A stretch of 64,000 nucleotides of DNA. It comes from Anaerococcus sp. Marseille-Q7828. Its GTDB lineage: Bacteria > Bacillota > Clostridia > Tissierellales > Peptoniphilaceae. Shown piece by piece: positions 43,786-53,708 of the stretch; the first letter of the stretch is position 1, and every line of letters starts with the position of its first letter. Both the position numbers and the translations under genes were made by a program. The notes beneath the pieces were generated by a model that saw only the letters and a list, made by a program, of their open reading frames with translations, had not been told where the DNA came from and did not search any database. The stretch covers positions 682,001-746,000 of the forward strand of contig NZ_OX458331.1 of assembly GCF_949769285.1 (NCBI RefSeq). Direction: 5' to 3'.

Positions 43786-45662
43786 TTGAAACTAGACAAA
43801 AAGAAATATTTGATTACTTGAGTGCTGATGACTCCTACCATACTTCTGAAGAAATAGGATCAGCCCTAGAGATTTCTCCTAGTACAGTCAAAAAAGAAAT
43901 AGCCTATCTCAATAGCGTAATTGAAGAAAATGGTGCAAAAATCAAGTCAACCAAGGGCAAGGGCTACAAATTTAAAGTTGTAGACGAGAAATCATTCACA
44001 GAGTTTTTGAAAAATGATTGGCGAAGATACGCTTACTATCATTCAATCAATAGTTCGGTAGATTTTAGGATAGAAAATATTATCAAGCTATTCCTCTTTT
44101 CAGATACTTATATTAGACAACAGGATATAGCAGAGAAATTTCACCTAAGCTTATCTCAAGTAAACAAAGACATCAAGAAAATAAAAAAGATACTAGAAAA
44201 ATACAACTTGTCCTTATCCAGCAAACCCCACTATGGTATGAAAATCATCGGCGATGAAAAAGACATAAGAATTGCTATAAAAAATGAAATAGGGGAAGAA
44301 TCATATATCTTTGATATAGATAAGGATAGAAAGATTTTAAATACCATAGAAGAAGTTGTAGAAGAGCTAAACTTTAACCCAGTATTTAATATGCCCTATG
44401 TCGAGGTCAAAAACCTCATCATACACATATATATTGCTATTCTTAGGATTAACCAGGGCATTACTATAAATCTTCCCATTGCCCTAGAAAACAAAGTGAT
44501 CCTCTACGATGAATTTGAATTTGCCAAAAAGATTGTAGAAGAGCTAAATCAAAGACTAGATATAATGATTCCTCAAGATGAAATCCACTACATCGCCATG
44601 CACCTTATAAGCAAAAATAGGATTGGTGATATAGAAAAGATTTCCCTTGAGATAACAGAGCTTACCGAAGAGATGCTAGAAGAAATATATAGGGTGAGCA
44701 AATATGAATTTAGAGGAGATATTGACCTATATCTATCCCTAAGCCAGCACTTGGCAGCTTTGCTAGAGCGTATGAAATATGGTTTTGAGATGAAAAATCC
44801 TATTCTTGATGATATCAAATCTCGAGGACTAGCCTACCATCTGGCAACTATTGGCATAAGTGTCATAAATAACAAATACAATACCATAATCAAAGAAGAT
44901 GAGATTGGTTATATTGCCCTCCATCTTTTAGCATCAATGGAAGATAAATCATCTCCAAAGAAGAACATTTTGATAGTTTGTGGGTCTGGCAACGCCAGTG
45001 CAAGACTTCTCAGAGCTCAGATTGAAGATAAGTTTAAGGGAGCCTACAACAAGCTAGACACCTTGGATATTACAAGATTAAAGAATGATTCTATAGAAGG
45101 CTATGACATCATAATTTCTTCAGTTGACCTTAATATCGAAACAGACATACCAATTGTCTATGTAGATATACTTTTAAAACAAAGAGATTATATGAACATC
45201 AACAAGGCCTTTGACCAGGAGGAATTAGCAGAAATTTACAGCATTTTTGAAAACTCTATACACATCCGCACAGATCAGATAGATGATTTTGAAAGTGCCA
45301 TGGATTTCTTGGCCAAAACTATAAGTCAAAAGATAGGAAGTAGCCCATCTTATATCAAAGATCAATTGATAAAAAGAGAAGAGCTCAACTCGACTGGTAT
45401 AGGCAAAATTGCCATACCCCATATGATGGAACAAGCTGATAGCCATACTTTTTCTGTACTTGTTATCAGCGATAAGCCAATCAAGTGGAAAAATGGGGAG
45501 AAAATTCAAATAATGTATTCCTTGATAGTTGGCAATAGTGAAGAAGATTTGAAATTATACTATAAAAAATTGGGGAGGTTTTTGGGAGAAGAAAAGTTAG
45601 TTGAAGAAGCTATAAAAAGTAAAAATATGCTGGAATTTTGCGAAATATTTATGAAAGGATAA
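43782..45662 (+). CDS. PRD-containing transcriptional activator (BglG/MtlR type)
   Basis: 626 aa. Order: HTH_11 (1-60), second Mga-like HTH (about 85-150), PRD1 (about 170-280, ending QDEIHYIAMHLIS), PRD2 (about 285-390, EDEIGYIALHLLAS), EIIB-like domain (Cys in ILIVCGSGNASARLL) and a C-terminal EIIA-like domain (His in IAIPHMM). HPr and EIIB phosphorylation of these domains sets its activity. The Lac/Cel PTS three genes on is the likely sensor partner. It probably activates this locus. Confidence 0.9.
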   Translation: MIETRQKEIFDYLSADDSYHTSEEIGSALEISPSTVKKEIAYLNSVIEENGAKIKSTKGKGYKFKVVDEKSFTEFLKNDWRRYAYYHSINSSVDFRIENIIKLFLFSDTYIRQQDIAEKFHLSLSQVNKDIKKIKKILEKYNLSLSSKPHYGMKIIGDEKDIRIAIKNEIGEESYIFDIDKDRKILNTIEEVVEELNFNPVFNMPYVEVKNLIIHIYIAILRINQGITINLPIALENKVILYDEFEFAKKIVEELNQRLDIMIPQDEIHYIAMHLISKNRIGDIEKISLEITELTEEMLEEIYRVSKYEFRGDIDLYLSLSQHLAALLERMKYGFEMKNPILDDIKSRGLAYHLATIGISVINNKYNTIIKEDEIGYIALHLLASMEDKSSPKKNILIVCGSGNASARLLRAQIEDKFKGAYNKLDTLDITRLKNDSIEGYDIIISSVDLNIETDIPIVYVDILLKQRDYMNINKAFDQEELAEIYSIFENSIHIRTDQIDDFESAMDFLAKTISQKIGSSPSYIKDQLIKREELNSTGIGKIAIPHMMEQADSHTFSVLVISDKPIKWKNGEKIQIMYSLIVGNSEEDLKLYYKKLGRFLGEEKLVEEAIKSKNMLEFCEIFMKG

Positions 45663-45664
45663 TT

Positions 45665-46975
45665 ATGGACAAACTAAAAATTGCTATAGCTGGTGCAGGT
45701 AGTGGTTACACACCTGGCATAATCTTATCAATACTAAACCACGATGATTTGGACGTTTTTGAAATCAGGCTTTATGATAACGATCAAGTTCGCAACGACG
45801 ATATGGCACTTATCATAGATTTTGTAATCAAAAAACGAGGCTATGATGTAAAGATTATAAAAACTGAAGATCCAAAAGAAGCCTTTACTGGCATCGACTT
45901 CGTATTTAGCCAAATCAGGGTTGGTAAAATCGACATGCGTGAAAAGGATGAAAAAATTCCACTTAAATACGGTCTAGTTGGTCAAGAAACTTGTGGCCTA
46001 GGTGGCTTTGCCTATGCCTTAAGGTCTATGGGCGGATTCTTAGAGCTTGTTGGATATATCCAAGAGTACGCTCCAGATGCATGGATATTAAACTATACCA
46101 ATCCAGAATCTGTCATATCAGAATCTGTAAGAAGAAAATTCCCTCATGCCAAGATCATCAATGCTTGCGACATGACCATAGGAATAGAAGAGATGATCTG
46201 CAAGTCCTTTGGCTATGATAGGAAAAACTTTATTCAAACATATTACGGACTCAATCACTTTGGCTGGTATAAGGAAATCTATGATACAAAGCTTAAAAGA
46301 GATGTGATGCCAGAGATAATCCAAAAGATTATAAATGAAGGATTCGATGTATCTGAAGAAGACCCAGATTGGGCAAAGACATGGATATCCTACAGCCATC
46401 TTGTGGAAATGTTCCCTGATAGATTGCCAAATAACTACCTAGAATATTATTTGTTCCCAAATATGATTGTAGATTCAGCAGACATAAATTATACCCGTGC
46501 CAATCAAATAATGGATGGCAGATACAAGAAAATCAAAGAAGTATCAAATGCTATAAGAAATAATCCAGACCTAGAAGAGATTGATTACGATTCTACTTCC
46601 CACGGCCAATATATAGTAGACATTGCTGCAAGTATTCTCCATGACAAAAATGACAGATTTATGCTAATAGTTCCAAACAAGGGGGCTATTCCAAATCTTA
46701 GAGACGATGCAGTTGTAGAAGTCCCTTGCTATGTCAATGCCAGGGGAGCTGAGCCAATCAGCCTAAGGGAAGATATACCAGATTTCCATAAGGGACTTAT
46801 GGAAGCCCAAGTAGCAGCAGAAAAACTCTTGGTAGATGCATTCTTTGAACATTCATACTACAAAGCCCTCCAAGCCTTCTCTTTAAACCAATCAGTTCCA
46901 AATGCTGATGTTGCAAAAAAAGTTTTGGATGAATTAATAATAGCAAATGAAGGCTACTGGCCAGAGCTAAAATAA
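45665..46975 (+). CDS. GH4 6-phospho-glycosidase
   Basis: 436 aa from the ATG at 45665 (AAAGGA upstream); the frame also opens at a TTG at 45638 inside the regulator. NAD-binding start KIAIAGAGSGYTPG, ETCGLGGFAYALRS and the family-4 metal/active-site motif CDMT with GLNHFGW. Six-phospho-alpha-glucosidases carry CDMP and beta enzymes CNVP at this site, so CDMT points to an alpha-type but unusual specificity. Hydrolyses phospho-disaccharides imported by the adjoining PTS via NAD+/Mn2+ redox chemistry. Confidence 0.87.
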   Translation: MDKLKIAIAGAGSGYTPGIILSILNHDDLDVFEIRLYDNDQVRNDDMALIIDFVIKKRGYDVKIIKTEDPKEAFTGIDFVFSQIRVGKIDMREKDEKIPLKYGLVGQETCGLGGFAYALRSMGGFLELVGYIQEYAPDAWILNYTNPESVISESVRRKFPHAKIINACDMTIGIEEMICKSFGYDRKNFIQTYYGLNHFGWYKEIYDTKLKRDVMPEIIQKIINEGFDVSEEDPDWAKTWISYSHLVEMFPDRLPNNYLEYYLFPNMIVDSADINYTRANQIMDGRYKKIKEVSNAIRNNPDLEEIDYDSTSHGQYIVDIAASILHDKNDRFMLIVPNKGAIPNLRDDAVVEVPCYVNARGAEPISLREDIPDFHKGLMEAQVAAEKLLVDAFFEHSYYKALQAFSLNQSVPNADVAKKVLDELIIANEGYWPELK

Positions 46976-48159
46976 TGAAAAGGGAGATAATTAGCCCAAA
47001 GATAGAAGGCAAACTCCTAGAACTTGCAGGCAAAGTGGAGATGAATCCTTACTTACAGGCTATCAAAGGAGTGGCAAAAAACCTACTTGCCCTTACTGTA
47101 GTTGGATCCATCCTAGCCTTAGCAAGCAAGAATTACTTGGTTGATATAACCGGTATAAGTGTTGGTCTAATAGGGATTGTCTTTATCATAAATTTGAATG
47201 CTGAGATAAATAAAATTTTGAGAAATGAAGCAAACAAATACCTACTAATAAATTTACTTGCCATAGTAGCCCTCCTATTTGGCAAAAGTGAATTTGACTT
47301 AAGTAAGCTTGGTACAATGGGAATAATTTTAAGCCTAATATTTGTGCCCATCAATATAAAGTTTGCAAGAAAACTCGAAAATATTCTAGGTCAAATTCTT
47401 GGAGAGAAAATCCCTTTTGGGGCAAAAGAAAAGCTCGTAGAAGTATTGGCCCTCATAATTATTGGCCTTATTTATACAATGCTCTCATATTTATCGGAAA
47501 AAATATTTGCTATGTCCTTGGCATCTGCCATATTTTTCATAGCAAATCCAGTATTAAATATCTTTGACCAACCGCTAGTGCTTGGGGTTTTGGTTTTTAT
47601 TATACAATTATATTGGTACTTAGGAGTTCATGGAGATTCTATAGTAGATCCCTTTATACTGCCCTTAGCCATAAGAAACATCAACGAAAACATAATAAAT
47701 TGGTCCAGAGGTCTTGAACTTGACCATATATTTACAGAGACATTCTTGAGTAACTTCTTGTTACTATCAGGCTCAGGTCTAACTATTGGACTTATAATAG
47801 TGCTTTTGCTAAAGAAAGACAATCATTTCTATGAACTTGGGCAAATAAGTATAAAACCAGCCCTTCTGGGGATTAACGAAAATATAGTCTTTGGCATACC
47901 ACTTACAAAAAACAAAGACTTTTTCATACCCTTTGTTCTAGGCCCATCCCTTGTGGCAATCCTAGTAAGTCTAGCCTTCAAATATGGATACATAGGAAAG
48001 GCGATCATACAACCAGTTGGTGGTTTGCCATTTTTCTTGCAAGGATTTTTGATGAATTTGTCCCTAAAATCCATACTTGCTCAACTTGTAATTATAGGCC
48101 TTGCTACTTTGATGTACAGTCCTTTTGCCTACAAGCTAATCAAAGAAAATAACAATTAA
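46975..48159 (+). CDS. Lac/Cel-family PTS EIIC
   Basis: 394 aa with about ten membrane segments. LGVHGDSIVDPFILPLAIRNINENI (about 220-244) and the cytoplasmic-loop segment PALLGINENIVFGIPLTKNKDFFIPF (about 294-319) are characteristic of the lactose/cellobiose/diacetylchitobiose EIIC family. ATG overlaps the GH4 stop by one base. Imports and phosphorylates a beta- or alpha-linked disaccharide with the next two proteins. Confidence 0.88.
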   Translation: MKREIISPKIEGKLLELAGKVEMNPYLQAIKGVAKNLLALTVVGSILALASKNYLVDITGISVGLIGIVFIINLNAEINKILRNEANKYLLINLLAIVALLFGKSEFDLSKLGTMGIILSLIFVPINIKFARKLENILGQILGEKIPFGAKEKLVEVLALIIIGLIYTMLSYLSEKIFAMSLASAIFFIANPVLNIFDQPLVLGVLVFIIQLYWYLGVHGDSIVDPFILPLAIRNINENIINWSRGLELDHIFTETFLSNFLLLSGSGLTIGLIIVLLLKKDNHFYELGQISIKPALLGINENIVFGIPLTKNKDFFIPFVLGPSLVAILVSLAFKYGYIGKAIIQPVGGLPFFLQGFLMNLSLKSILAQLVIIGLATLMYSPFAYKLIKENNN

Positions 48160-48172
48160 AGGAGTAGCCATT

Positions 48173-48505
48173 ATGGCTTTAGATGAAAAACAATATGAAG
48201 ATATCTTCAGCATGATTATATTGGCTGGAGATGCCAGAGCTTATGCAAGCGAAGCATCAAATCTGGCTGATGACTATGATTTTAAATCTGCTGAAGAAAA
48301 GCTAAAACAAGCTCGTGAAAAACTCGTAGAAGCCCACAATATTCAAACGTCATTTATGAATAAGGAGGCTGGTGGAGAAGACACAGATATAAATATATTT
48401 TTAGTCCATGCCCAAGATCATTTTTCCATGGCAAGCATGGCCATTGAATTTGCTGAAAAACTTATTAGAGTTTATAAAAAAATACAAGGAGGTGAGAATA
48501 TTTGA
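48173..48505 (+). CDS. Lac/Cel-family PTS EIIA
   Basis: 110 aa helical protein. The phospho-His lies in FLVHAQDHFSMASMAIEFAEKLI (about 76-98), the conserved EIIA-Lac site; the MILAGDARAYASEA start is also typical. Works as a trimer, taking phosphate from HPr. Overlaps the EIIB start. Confidence 0.92.
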   Translation: MALDEKQYEDIFSMIILAGDARAYASEASNLADDYDFKSAEEKLKQAREKLVEAHNIQTSFMNKEAGGEDTDINIFLVHAQDHFSMASMAIEFAEKLIRVYKKIQGGENI

Positions 48506-48819
48506 AAAAAGCTTTGATAATTTGTAACGCGGGAATGAGTTCATCACTCATGGCTGATAAGACCAGTGCTTATTTTAAGGACAATGGCAAGGATATAGAA
48601 GTTGATGCCACAACAGTGATGAAGGCAGACAATTCTATAGAAGATGGATCATATGACCTATACTTAGTCAGCCCACAGATGAAACTTCATTTTGACAAAC
48701 TAAAAGATTTAGCCGATAAGAACAATAGAGATATTTTACAAATTCCAGCTGATTGCTATACTCCTATTAAAACAGGAATTGAAAAACTAGCTGATTTGAT
48801 AGAAGAGGCAATCGGATAG
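48502..48819 (+). CDS. Lac/Cel-family PTS EIIB
   Basis: 105 aa starting at a TTG after AGGAGGTGAG. The phospho-Cys9 is in ALIICNAGMSSSLMADKT near the N-terminus, as in EIIB-Cel/Chb. Passes phosphate from EIIA to the sugar bound by EIIC. Confidence 0.92.
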   Translation: MKKALIICNAGMSSSLMADKTSAYFKDNGKDIEVDATTVMKADNSIEDGSYDLYLVSPQMKLHFDKLKDLADKNNRDILQIPADCYTPIKTGIEKLADLIEEAIG

Positions 48820-48829
48820 GAAGGATGCT

Positions 48830-49963
48830 ATGAAAGAGATACGATTAGAACATATTTACAAAGATTATATTCCAGGGACTCATGTTATTAAAGACTTCAA
48901 CCTCACTATCAATGAGGGTGAATTCATAGTATTAGTTGGACCATCAGGCTGTGGCAAGTCTACTCTTCTTCGCATGATAGCAGGACTTGAAGATATCACA
49001 GCTGGCAAGCTTTATTTTGATGACGAACTTATGAATGATGTCCACCCTAAGGATAGGGATATAGCAATGGTATTCCAAAACTATGCCCTATATCCACAGA
49101 TGACAGTAGCAGAAAATATGGGCTTTGGTCTAAAAATGCAAAAAGTCCCACAAAAAGATATTGACGAAAGAGTAGATAAAACTTCCAAGGTCATTGGCCT
49201 AGAAGATTATCTTGATAGGCTTCCAAAAGAATTATCTGGTGGACAAAGGCAAAGGGTAGCCCTAGGACGTGCTATCTCTAGAAACCCAAAAGTCTTTCTC
49301 ATGGACGAGCCACTAAGTAACCTTGATGCTAAGCTAAGGGTTCAAACAAGGTCTGAGATATCAAATATTTCCAAGCAATTGGACAACACTACAATATATG
49401 TAACTCACGACCAAGTAGAGGCTATGACTATGGCAGATAGGATTGTCTTGTTAAAAGACGGAATAATCCAACAAGTAAGCTCTCCACGTGAGATTTACTT
49501 ATATCCAGTAAACAAATTCGTAGCTGGTTTTATGGGTTCACCTGCCATGAACTTTTTTGATGTCAAAGTTACAAATGAAGGCCTAGTTCACGGCAAGACC
49601 TTGATAAAGGCGCCAAGAGAAGTCATAGACTATCTGATGAGCACAGATTACGCTGGCAAAAACATTACCCTGGGTATCAGACCAGAAAACATATTCTTGG
49701 ATAAGGGAATTGACCACACTTCTGATAGATACTCACCAATAGATATAGAAGTAAAGGTTGCAGAGCTACTTGGTTCTGAAACACTCTTACACTTTGACCT
49801 AGAAGATAAGCCAATCATTGCAAAAATCATAAGTCTTGAAAACTTTGAGAGAGGTCAACATATCAAACTTGCAATAGATTTTGATTTTGCACATTTCTTT
49901 GACGGTGAAAGTGAAGAAAGAATTGATATACCAAACCACGGAGCTTACAGAAATATTATATAG
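48830..49963 (+). CDS. msmK: Multi-sugar ABC importer ATPase (MsmK/UgpC type)
   Basis: 377 aa. Walker A GPSGCGKST (about 38-46), Q-loop VFQNYALYP, signature LSGGQRQRV, Walker B VFLMDEPLSNLDAKLR and His switch YVTHDQVEAMT; a TOBE/OB regulatory domain fills the last 130 residues. MsmK-type ATPases often serve several importers and are encoded away from them; here the gene directly precedes its permeases, so the importer is self-sufficient. Confidence 0.9.
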   Translation: MKEIRLEHIYKDYIPGTHVIKDFNLTINEGEFIVLVGPSGCGKSTLLRMIAGLEDITAGKLYFDDELMNDVHPKDRDIAMVFQNYALYPQMTVAENMGFGLKMQKVPQKDIDERVDKTSKVIGLEDYLDRLPKELSGGQRQRVALGRAISRNPKVFLMDEPLSNLDAKLRVQTRSEISNISKQLDNTTIYVTHDQVEAMTMADRIVLLKDGIIQQVSSPREIYLYPVNKFVAGFMGSPAMNFFDVKVTNEGLVHGKTLIKAPREVIDYLMSTDYAGKNITLGIRPENIFLDKGIDHTSDRYSPIDIEVKVAELLGSETLLHFDLEDKPIIAKIISLENFERGQHIKLAIDFDFAHFFDGESEERIDIPNHGAYRNII

Positions 49964-49991
49964 ATAAAATTTGTAAAGAAAGGAGGTAAAG

Positions 49992-51044
49992 ATGGATAGT
50001 AGCAACACTAATAACTTAGGTGGAACAGTCAATCCTGAAGGTGCCATGGCTATGAGTGAAGCTGGAGATGAGATCAAAAACAAAGCTAATGCTAATAGTA
50101 ATCCAGATCATGATCCTAACTTTCATCCGAATAAGAGAAGTTTTAAACAAGAATTTAATAGGTACAAAACATTTTACTTTATGCTAGTACCTGCTATACT
50201 CTTCTTTTTGATATTCTCCTATTGGCCAATGACAGGAAACTTACTAGCTTTTAGAGAATTTTCCTTTAACTCAGGTATGTATGGCAAGGGCTGGGTAGGA
50301 CTAAAATACTTTAGAGAATTCTTCACTGCTCGTGAAACCCCAATGTATATCAAAAATACTTTGATAATATCAGCTCTAAAGATGTTTGTATACCTACCAT
50401 TCCCAATAATAATGGCCATGATTTTCAATGAAATCGGCAATAAGAGAGCAAGATCTGCTTTCCAAAGTATATCTTACTTGCCATATTTCATATCTTGGGT
50501 TGTTGTAGTTGGTATGTTAAACAAGCTCTTTGCACCAAACACAGGCTTAATAAACATATTCTTAAAGCAAACTGGGCTAACGGATGGGTCGAGATTTTTC
50601 ATGATGGAACAGTCTTTCTTCTATCCAGCAGTCTTGTGGAGCCACACTTGGAAGAATATTGGCTGGGACTCAATAATTTATTATGCAGCCATCATGGGCA
50701 TATCACCGTCACTTTATGAAGCGGCCGCCATAGATGGAGCTAACCGTCTGAAACAAACAAGGTATGTAACCTTGCCGGGTATAACCAGAACCATAGTTTT
50801 ATTATTTATAATATCTCTAGGTGGCATACTCGCAGCAGGATTTGACCAAATTTATTTGATGCAAAATCCAGGTAACTATCAAGTATCAGAAATAATTGAT
50901 ACCTATATAGTAAAAACTGGTCTAGAAAAAGCAAGATACGGCCCTGCAACAGCAGTAGGCTTGGTACAAGGTCTGGCAGGACTAATACTGACAGCAGTAG
51001 TAAACAAAGTTGCAGATAAAATTGGCGATAACGCCCTATGGTAA
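49992..51044 (+). CDS. Oligosaccharide ABC permease (LplB type)
   Basis: 350 aa. A hydrophilic Asn/Glu/Ala-rich N-terminal tail (about 1-50) precedes six membrane segments. The EAA loop is YEAAAIDGANRLKQTRYVTLPG, as in LplB/YtcP-type permeases that import complex oligosaccharides. Pairs with the permease at 52796. GGAGGT precedes the ATG. Confidence 0.9.
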   Translation: MDSSNTNNLGGTVNPEGAMAMSEAGDEIKNKANANSNPDHDPNFHPNKRSFKQEFNRYKTFYFMLVPAILFFLIFSYWPMTGNLLAFREFSFNSGMYGKGWVGLKYFREFFTARETPMYIKNTLIISALKMFVYLPFPIIMAMIFNEIGNKRARSAFQSISYLPYFISWVVVVGMLNKLFAPNTGLINIFLKQTGLTDGSRFFMMEQSFFYPAVLWSHTWKNIGWDSIIYYAAIMGISPSLYEAAAIDGANRLKQTRYVTLPGITRTIVLLFIISLGGILAAGFDQIYLMQNPGNYQVSEIIDTYIVKTGLEKARYGPATAVGLVQGLAGLILTAVVNKVADKIGDNALW

Positions 51045-51066
51045 AAATTGAAATCAAGGAGAAAAA

Positions 51067-52788
51067 ATGAATTTCACATTTAAAAAATTATCAATACTAG
51101 CATTGTCACTTACAATGCTGCTTTCATCTTGTGGAAACAAAGATAATTCAGCAAACAAAGAAGGCTCTGGAACAAGTACAGAAACAAGTGAACAAACAGA
51201 CAAGCCAGATACATGGATAGCTGATAGGGAAATTGACCTACTAGTATTCCAAGAAGGTTCAGACGTTGGTGAAGGAACAATGAGTCCAGAAATCGCCGAC
51301 TACATCAAAGAAAAAACAGGTATAACTCTAAATATTCAAGCAGTAACAACAGAAAATGCTTATGAAGCCCTAGCAGCAGGCCTTGCTTCTGGAGACTTAC
51401 CAGATGCTATAGCTTACTACCTAAACAACTCAGGTAGACCAGAATTCCCAATTCTATTGAAAGCTGCTAATGAAGGTATGTTCCATGATATAGCTCCATA
51501 TCTAAAAGAGGGCAAAATCTATGGCAAATACTTTGAAGATGGATACCTACCAAGCGATACAAAAAGAAATATCATGATGAGAGATGATTGGGATGGAGCA
51601 ACATACCTAGTTCATATGTCTATTCCAAGAAATCCTGCAGACCCAGACCCTAAATATGTAGGTGGTTTATACATCAGAAAAGATATAGCTGAAGATCTTG
51701 GTGTAGAAATGGATTCTATCCACACAGCAGAAGAGCTTGAAGAAGTCCTAAGAAAGATCCAAGAAGGTGACTTCAAAGATGTAAACGGAAACCCAGTAGT
51801 TCCACTTGGTCCAACAATTTGGGGTGGTTCAGATAGACCATGGCCATACAGAAACCTAATCTGGGAAGGTCAAGGAGCACAAAAAATCCTAAAAGATGAA
51901 GATGGCAATATCAAACACGAATCTATGACAGATTATGCAGAAAAACGTGTTGAACTTGTACGTCGTTGGTTAAAAGATGGACTAATGCATCCAGAATATT
52001 ACACAATAGAAGAAAACAGAGCTCGTGAAGGAATATTAAATCAAGGATATGGTATCATAGCAGATACCCACTCTAGAATGGTAGAAATGCAAAATATGGC
52101 ATATATTCCACTAGGAGACCTAGACAGAGCTGATGGAACAAGCAACATGGTGGTTCCATATAAATCTGGTTATTCAGGATGGGCTATACCATCAACAACA
52201 GAAAATCCAGAAGAAATTGTTAAATTTGCTGATTGGCTAGCAGGCCCAGAAGGTAAACTTCTATACTTCTACGGTCTTGAAGGTAAACACTATGACCTAG
52301 TAGATGGCAAACCAGTTCCTAAGAAAGAATTAGTTGAATTAATGGCTGAAGATCCAGATGCAGCTAAAAAAGAAGGATTCAGAGGCGTTGGAGCTTACTG
52401 GGGCGAACACTTTGCTTATACAGATATGGCTAACCTTGAAGACTTTGGCGAAACATCTTGGGGTGATGAATCTAGTGATAACGAAGATAGTGCCGCTGTA
52501 AAATACATCGAAATGTATGATTTCGACAAAAAATACGAAGAAAAAACAGTAATTGACGGCTTGCACCCAGCTGCATACCTATATGAATTTGAAGGCGACG
52601 ATGGCGGACTTGCTCAAGCTATGCAAGAATGGGATGAAGATATAGTAAAAGCTTACTATGCAACAAGCGAAGAAGAAGCTAAGGCAATTATAGAAGAATC
52701 AAGAAGAAAACTAAAAGATGCGGGTATTGAGGACTTCTGCAAATTCTTAAAAGAAAAAGAAGATGAGGGAGACACAATATTCTATTAA
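51067..52788 (+). CDS. Oligosaccharide-binding lipoprotein (LipO type)
   Basis: 573 aa. Signal peptide with lipobox SSC (Cys22), then a Ser/Thr/Glu linker (about 25-45) and a large SBP_bac_1/LipO fold. The size and the DUF3502-free architecture with IADREIDLLVFQEGSDVGEG and GWAIPSTTENPEEIVKFADWLAGPEGK match binding proteins of LplB/YtcP systems (the S. pneumoniae N-glycan importer is of this class, from memory). Determines the importer's ligand, which is unknown. Confidence 0.87.
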   Translation: MNFTFKKLSILALSLTMLLSSCGNKDNSANKEGSGTSTETSEQTDKPDTWIADREIDLLVFQEGSDVGEGTMSPEIADYIKEKTGITLNIQAVTTENAYEALAAGLASGDLPDAIAYYLNNSGRPEFPILLKAANEGMFHDIAPYLKEGKIYGKYFEDGYLPSDTKRNIMMRDDWDGATYLVHMSIPRNPADPDPKYVGGLYIRKDIAEDLGVEMDSIHTAEELEEVLRKIQEGDFKDVNGNPVVPLGPTIWGGSDRPWPYRNLIWEGQGAQKILKDEDGNIKHESMTDYAEKRVELVRRWLKDGLMHPEYYTIEENRAREGILNQGYGIIADTHSRMVEMQNMAYIPLGDLDRADGTSNMVVPYKSGYSGWAIPSTTENPEEIVKFADWLAGPEGKLLYFYGLEGKHYDLVDGKPVPKKELVELMAEDPDAAKKEGFRGVGAYWGEHFAYTDMANLEDFGETSWGDESSDNEDSAAVKYIEMYDFDKKYEEKTVIDGLHPAAYLYEFEGDDGGLAQAMQEWDEDIVKAYYATSEEEAKAIIEESRRKLKDAGIEDFCKFLKEKEDEGDTIFY

Positions 52789-52795
52789 GGAGTAA

Positions 52796-53707
52796 ATGAT
52801 GGATAAGGCAAAAAAATATATGCAATCTAGCACTTGGGCCCAGGTAATATTTTATATAATCTGTATAGCCCTATCGCTAGCTATCATATTACCATTTCTC
52901 CATATATTGGCATTATCATTCAATGCCGGAACGGATTCTGCTCAGGGAGGAATAACATTCTTCCCTAGGGAATTCACCACTGAAAATATTGCTCAAGTAT
53001 TCAAGCAAGACAACCTAATAAATGCATTTTTTATATCTGTATTTAGGACAGTTCTAGGAACAGCTCTTGGCGTGTTTTTGATGTCTATGGCTGCTTGGGC
53101 ACTTACAATTCCAGGACTACCAGGTAGGTCTAAGATAACATTTTTTATATTTTTCACTATGTTATTTGGTGGAGGAACTATACCATACTACCTAGTATTA
53201 AGTGAGCTTGGCCTTACTAATACTATTTGGGTCTACATCTTCCCGTCCTTATACAGTGTTACCAACATTTTGCTCTTAAGGTCAGCCTTTATGCAGGTTC
53301 CTATGAGCTTGGTTGAAGCAGCACGTATTGATGGGATGAGTGAATTTAGGATATTTACTGACATGGTGTTTCCAATGAGCAAACCAACCCTTGCTACAGT
53401 AACCTTGTTTACCGCAGTAGGCCATTGGAATGACTGGTTCTCAGGATCATTTTATGTGAGAAATGCAAAGTTAAAACCACTTGCAACAATCTTACAGGAT
53501 ATGTTGACCCGTCAACAAGGTCTGTCAAATATCCTCCAAAAAAACTCTGGAGCTGCAGGTTACCGTGCCCTAGAAAATGTCAAAATCACTGGAGAATCTT
53601 TACAAATGGCTACAATAATCGTAGTAATTCTCCCTATAGTTATCTTCTATCCATTCATACAAAAATATTTTGTAAAGGGTATAACTATCGGATCTGTAAA
53701 GGAATAA
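52796..53707 (+). CDS. Oligosaccharide ABC permease (YtcP type)
   Basis: 303 aa, six membrane segments. EAA loop VEAARIDGMSEFRIFTDMVFPMSKP and the C-terminal FIQKYFVKGITIGSVKE are typical of YtcP/AraQ-like permeases. Two ATG codons (52796, 52799) follow AAGGAG; the first is used here. Completes the importer. Confidence 0.9.
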   Translation: MMDKAKKYMQSSTWAQVIFYIICIALSLAIILPFLHILALSFNAGTDSAQGGITFFPREFTTENIAQVFKQDNLINAFFISVFRTVLGTALGVFLMSMAAWALTIPGLPGRSKITFFIFFTMLFGGGTIPYYLVLSELGLTNTIWVYIFPSLYSVTNILLLRSAFMQVPMSLVEAARIDGMSEFRIFTDMVFPMSKPTLATVTLFTAVGHWNDWFSGSFYVRNAKLKPLATILQDMLTRQQGLSNILQKNSGAAGYRALENVKITGESLQMATIIVVILPIVIFYPFIQKYFVKGITIGSVKE

Positions 53708-53708
53708 T

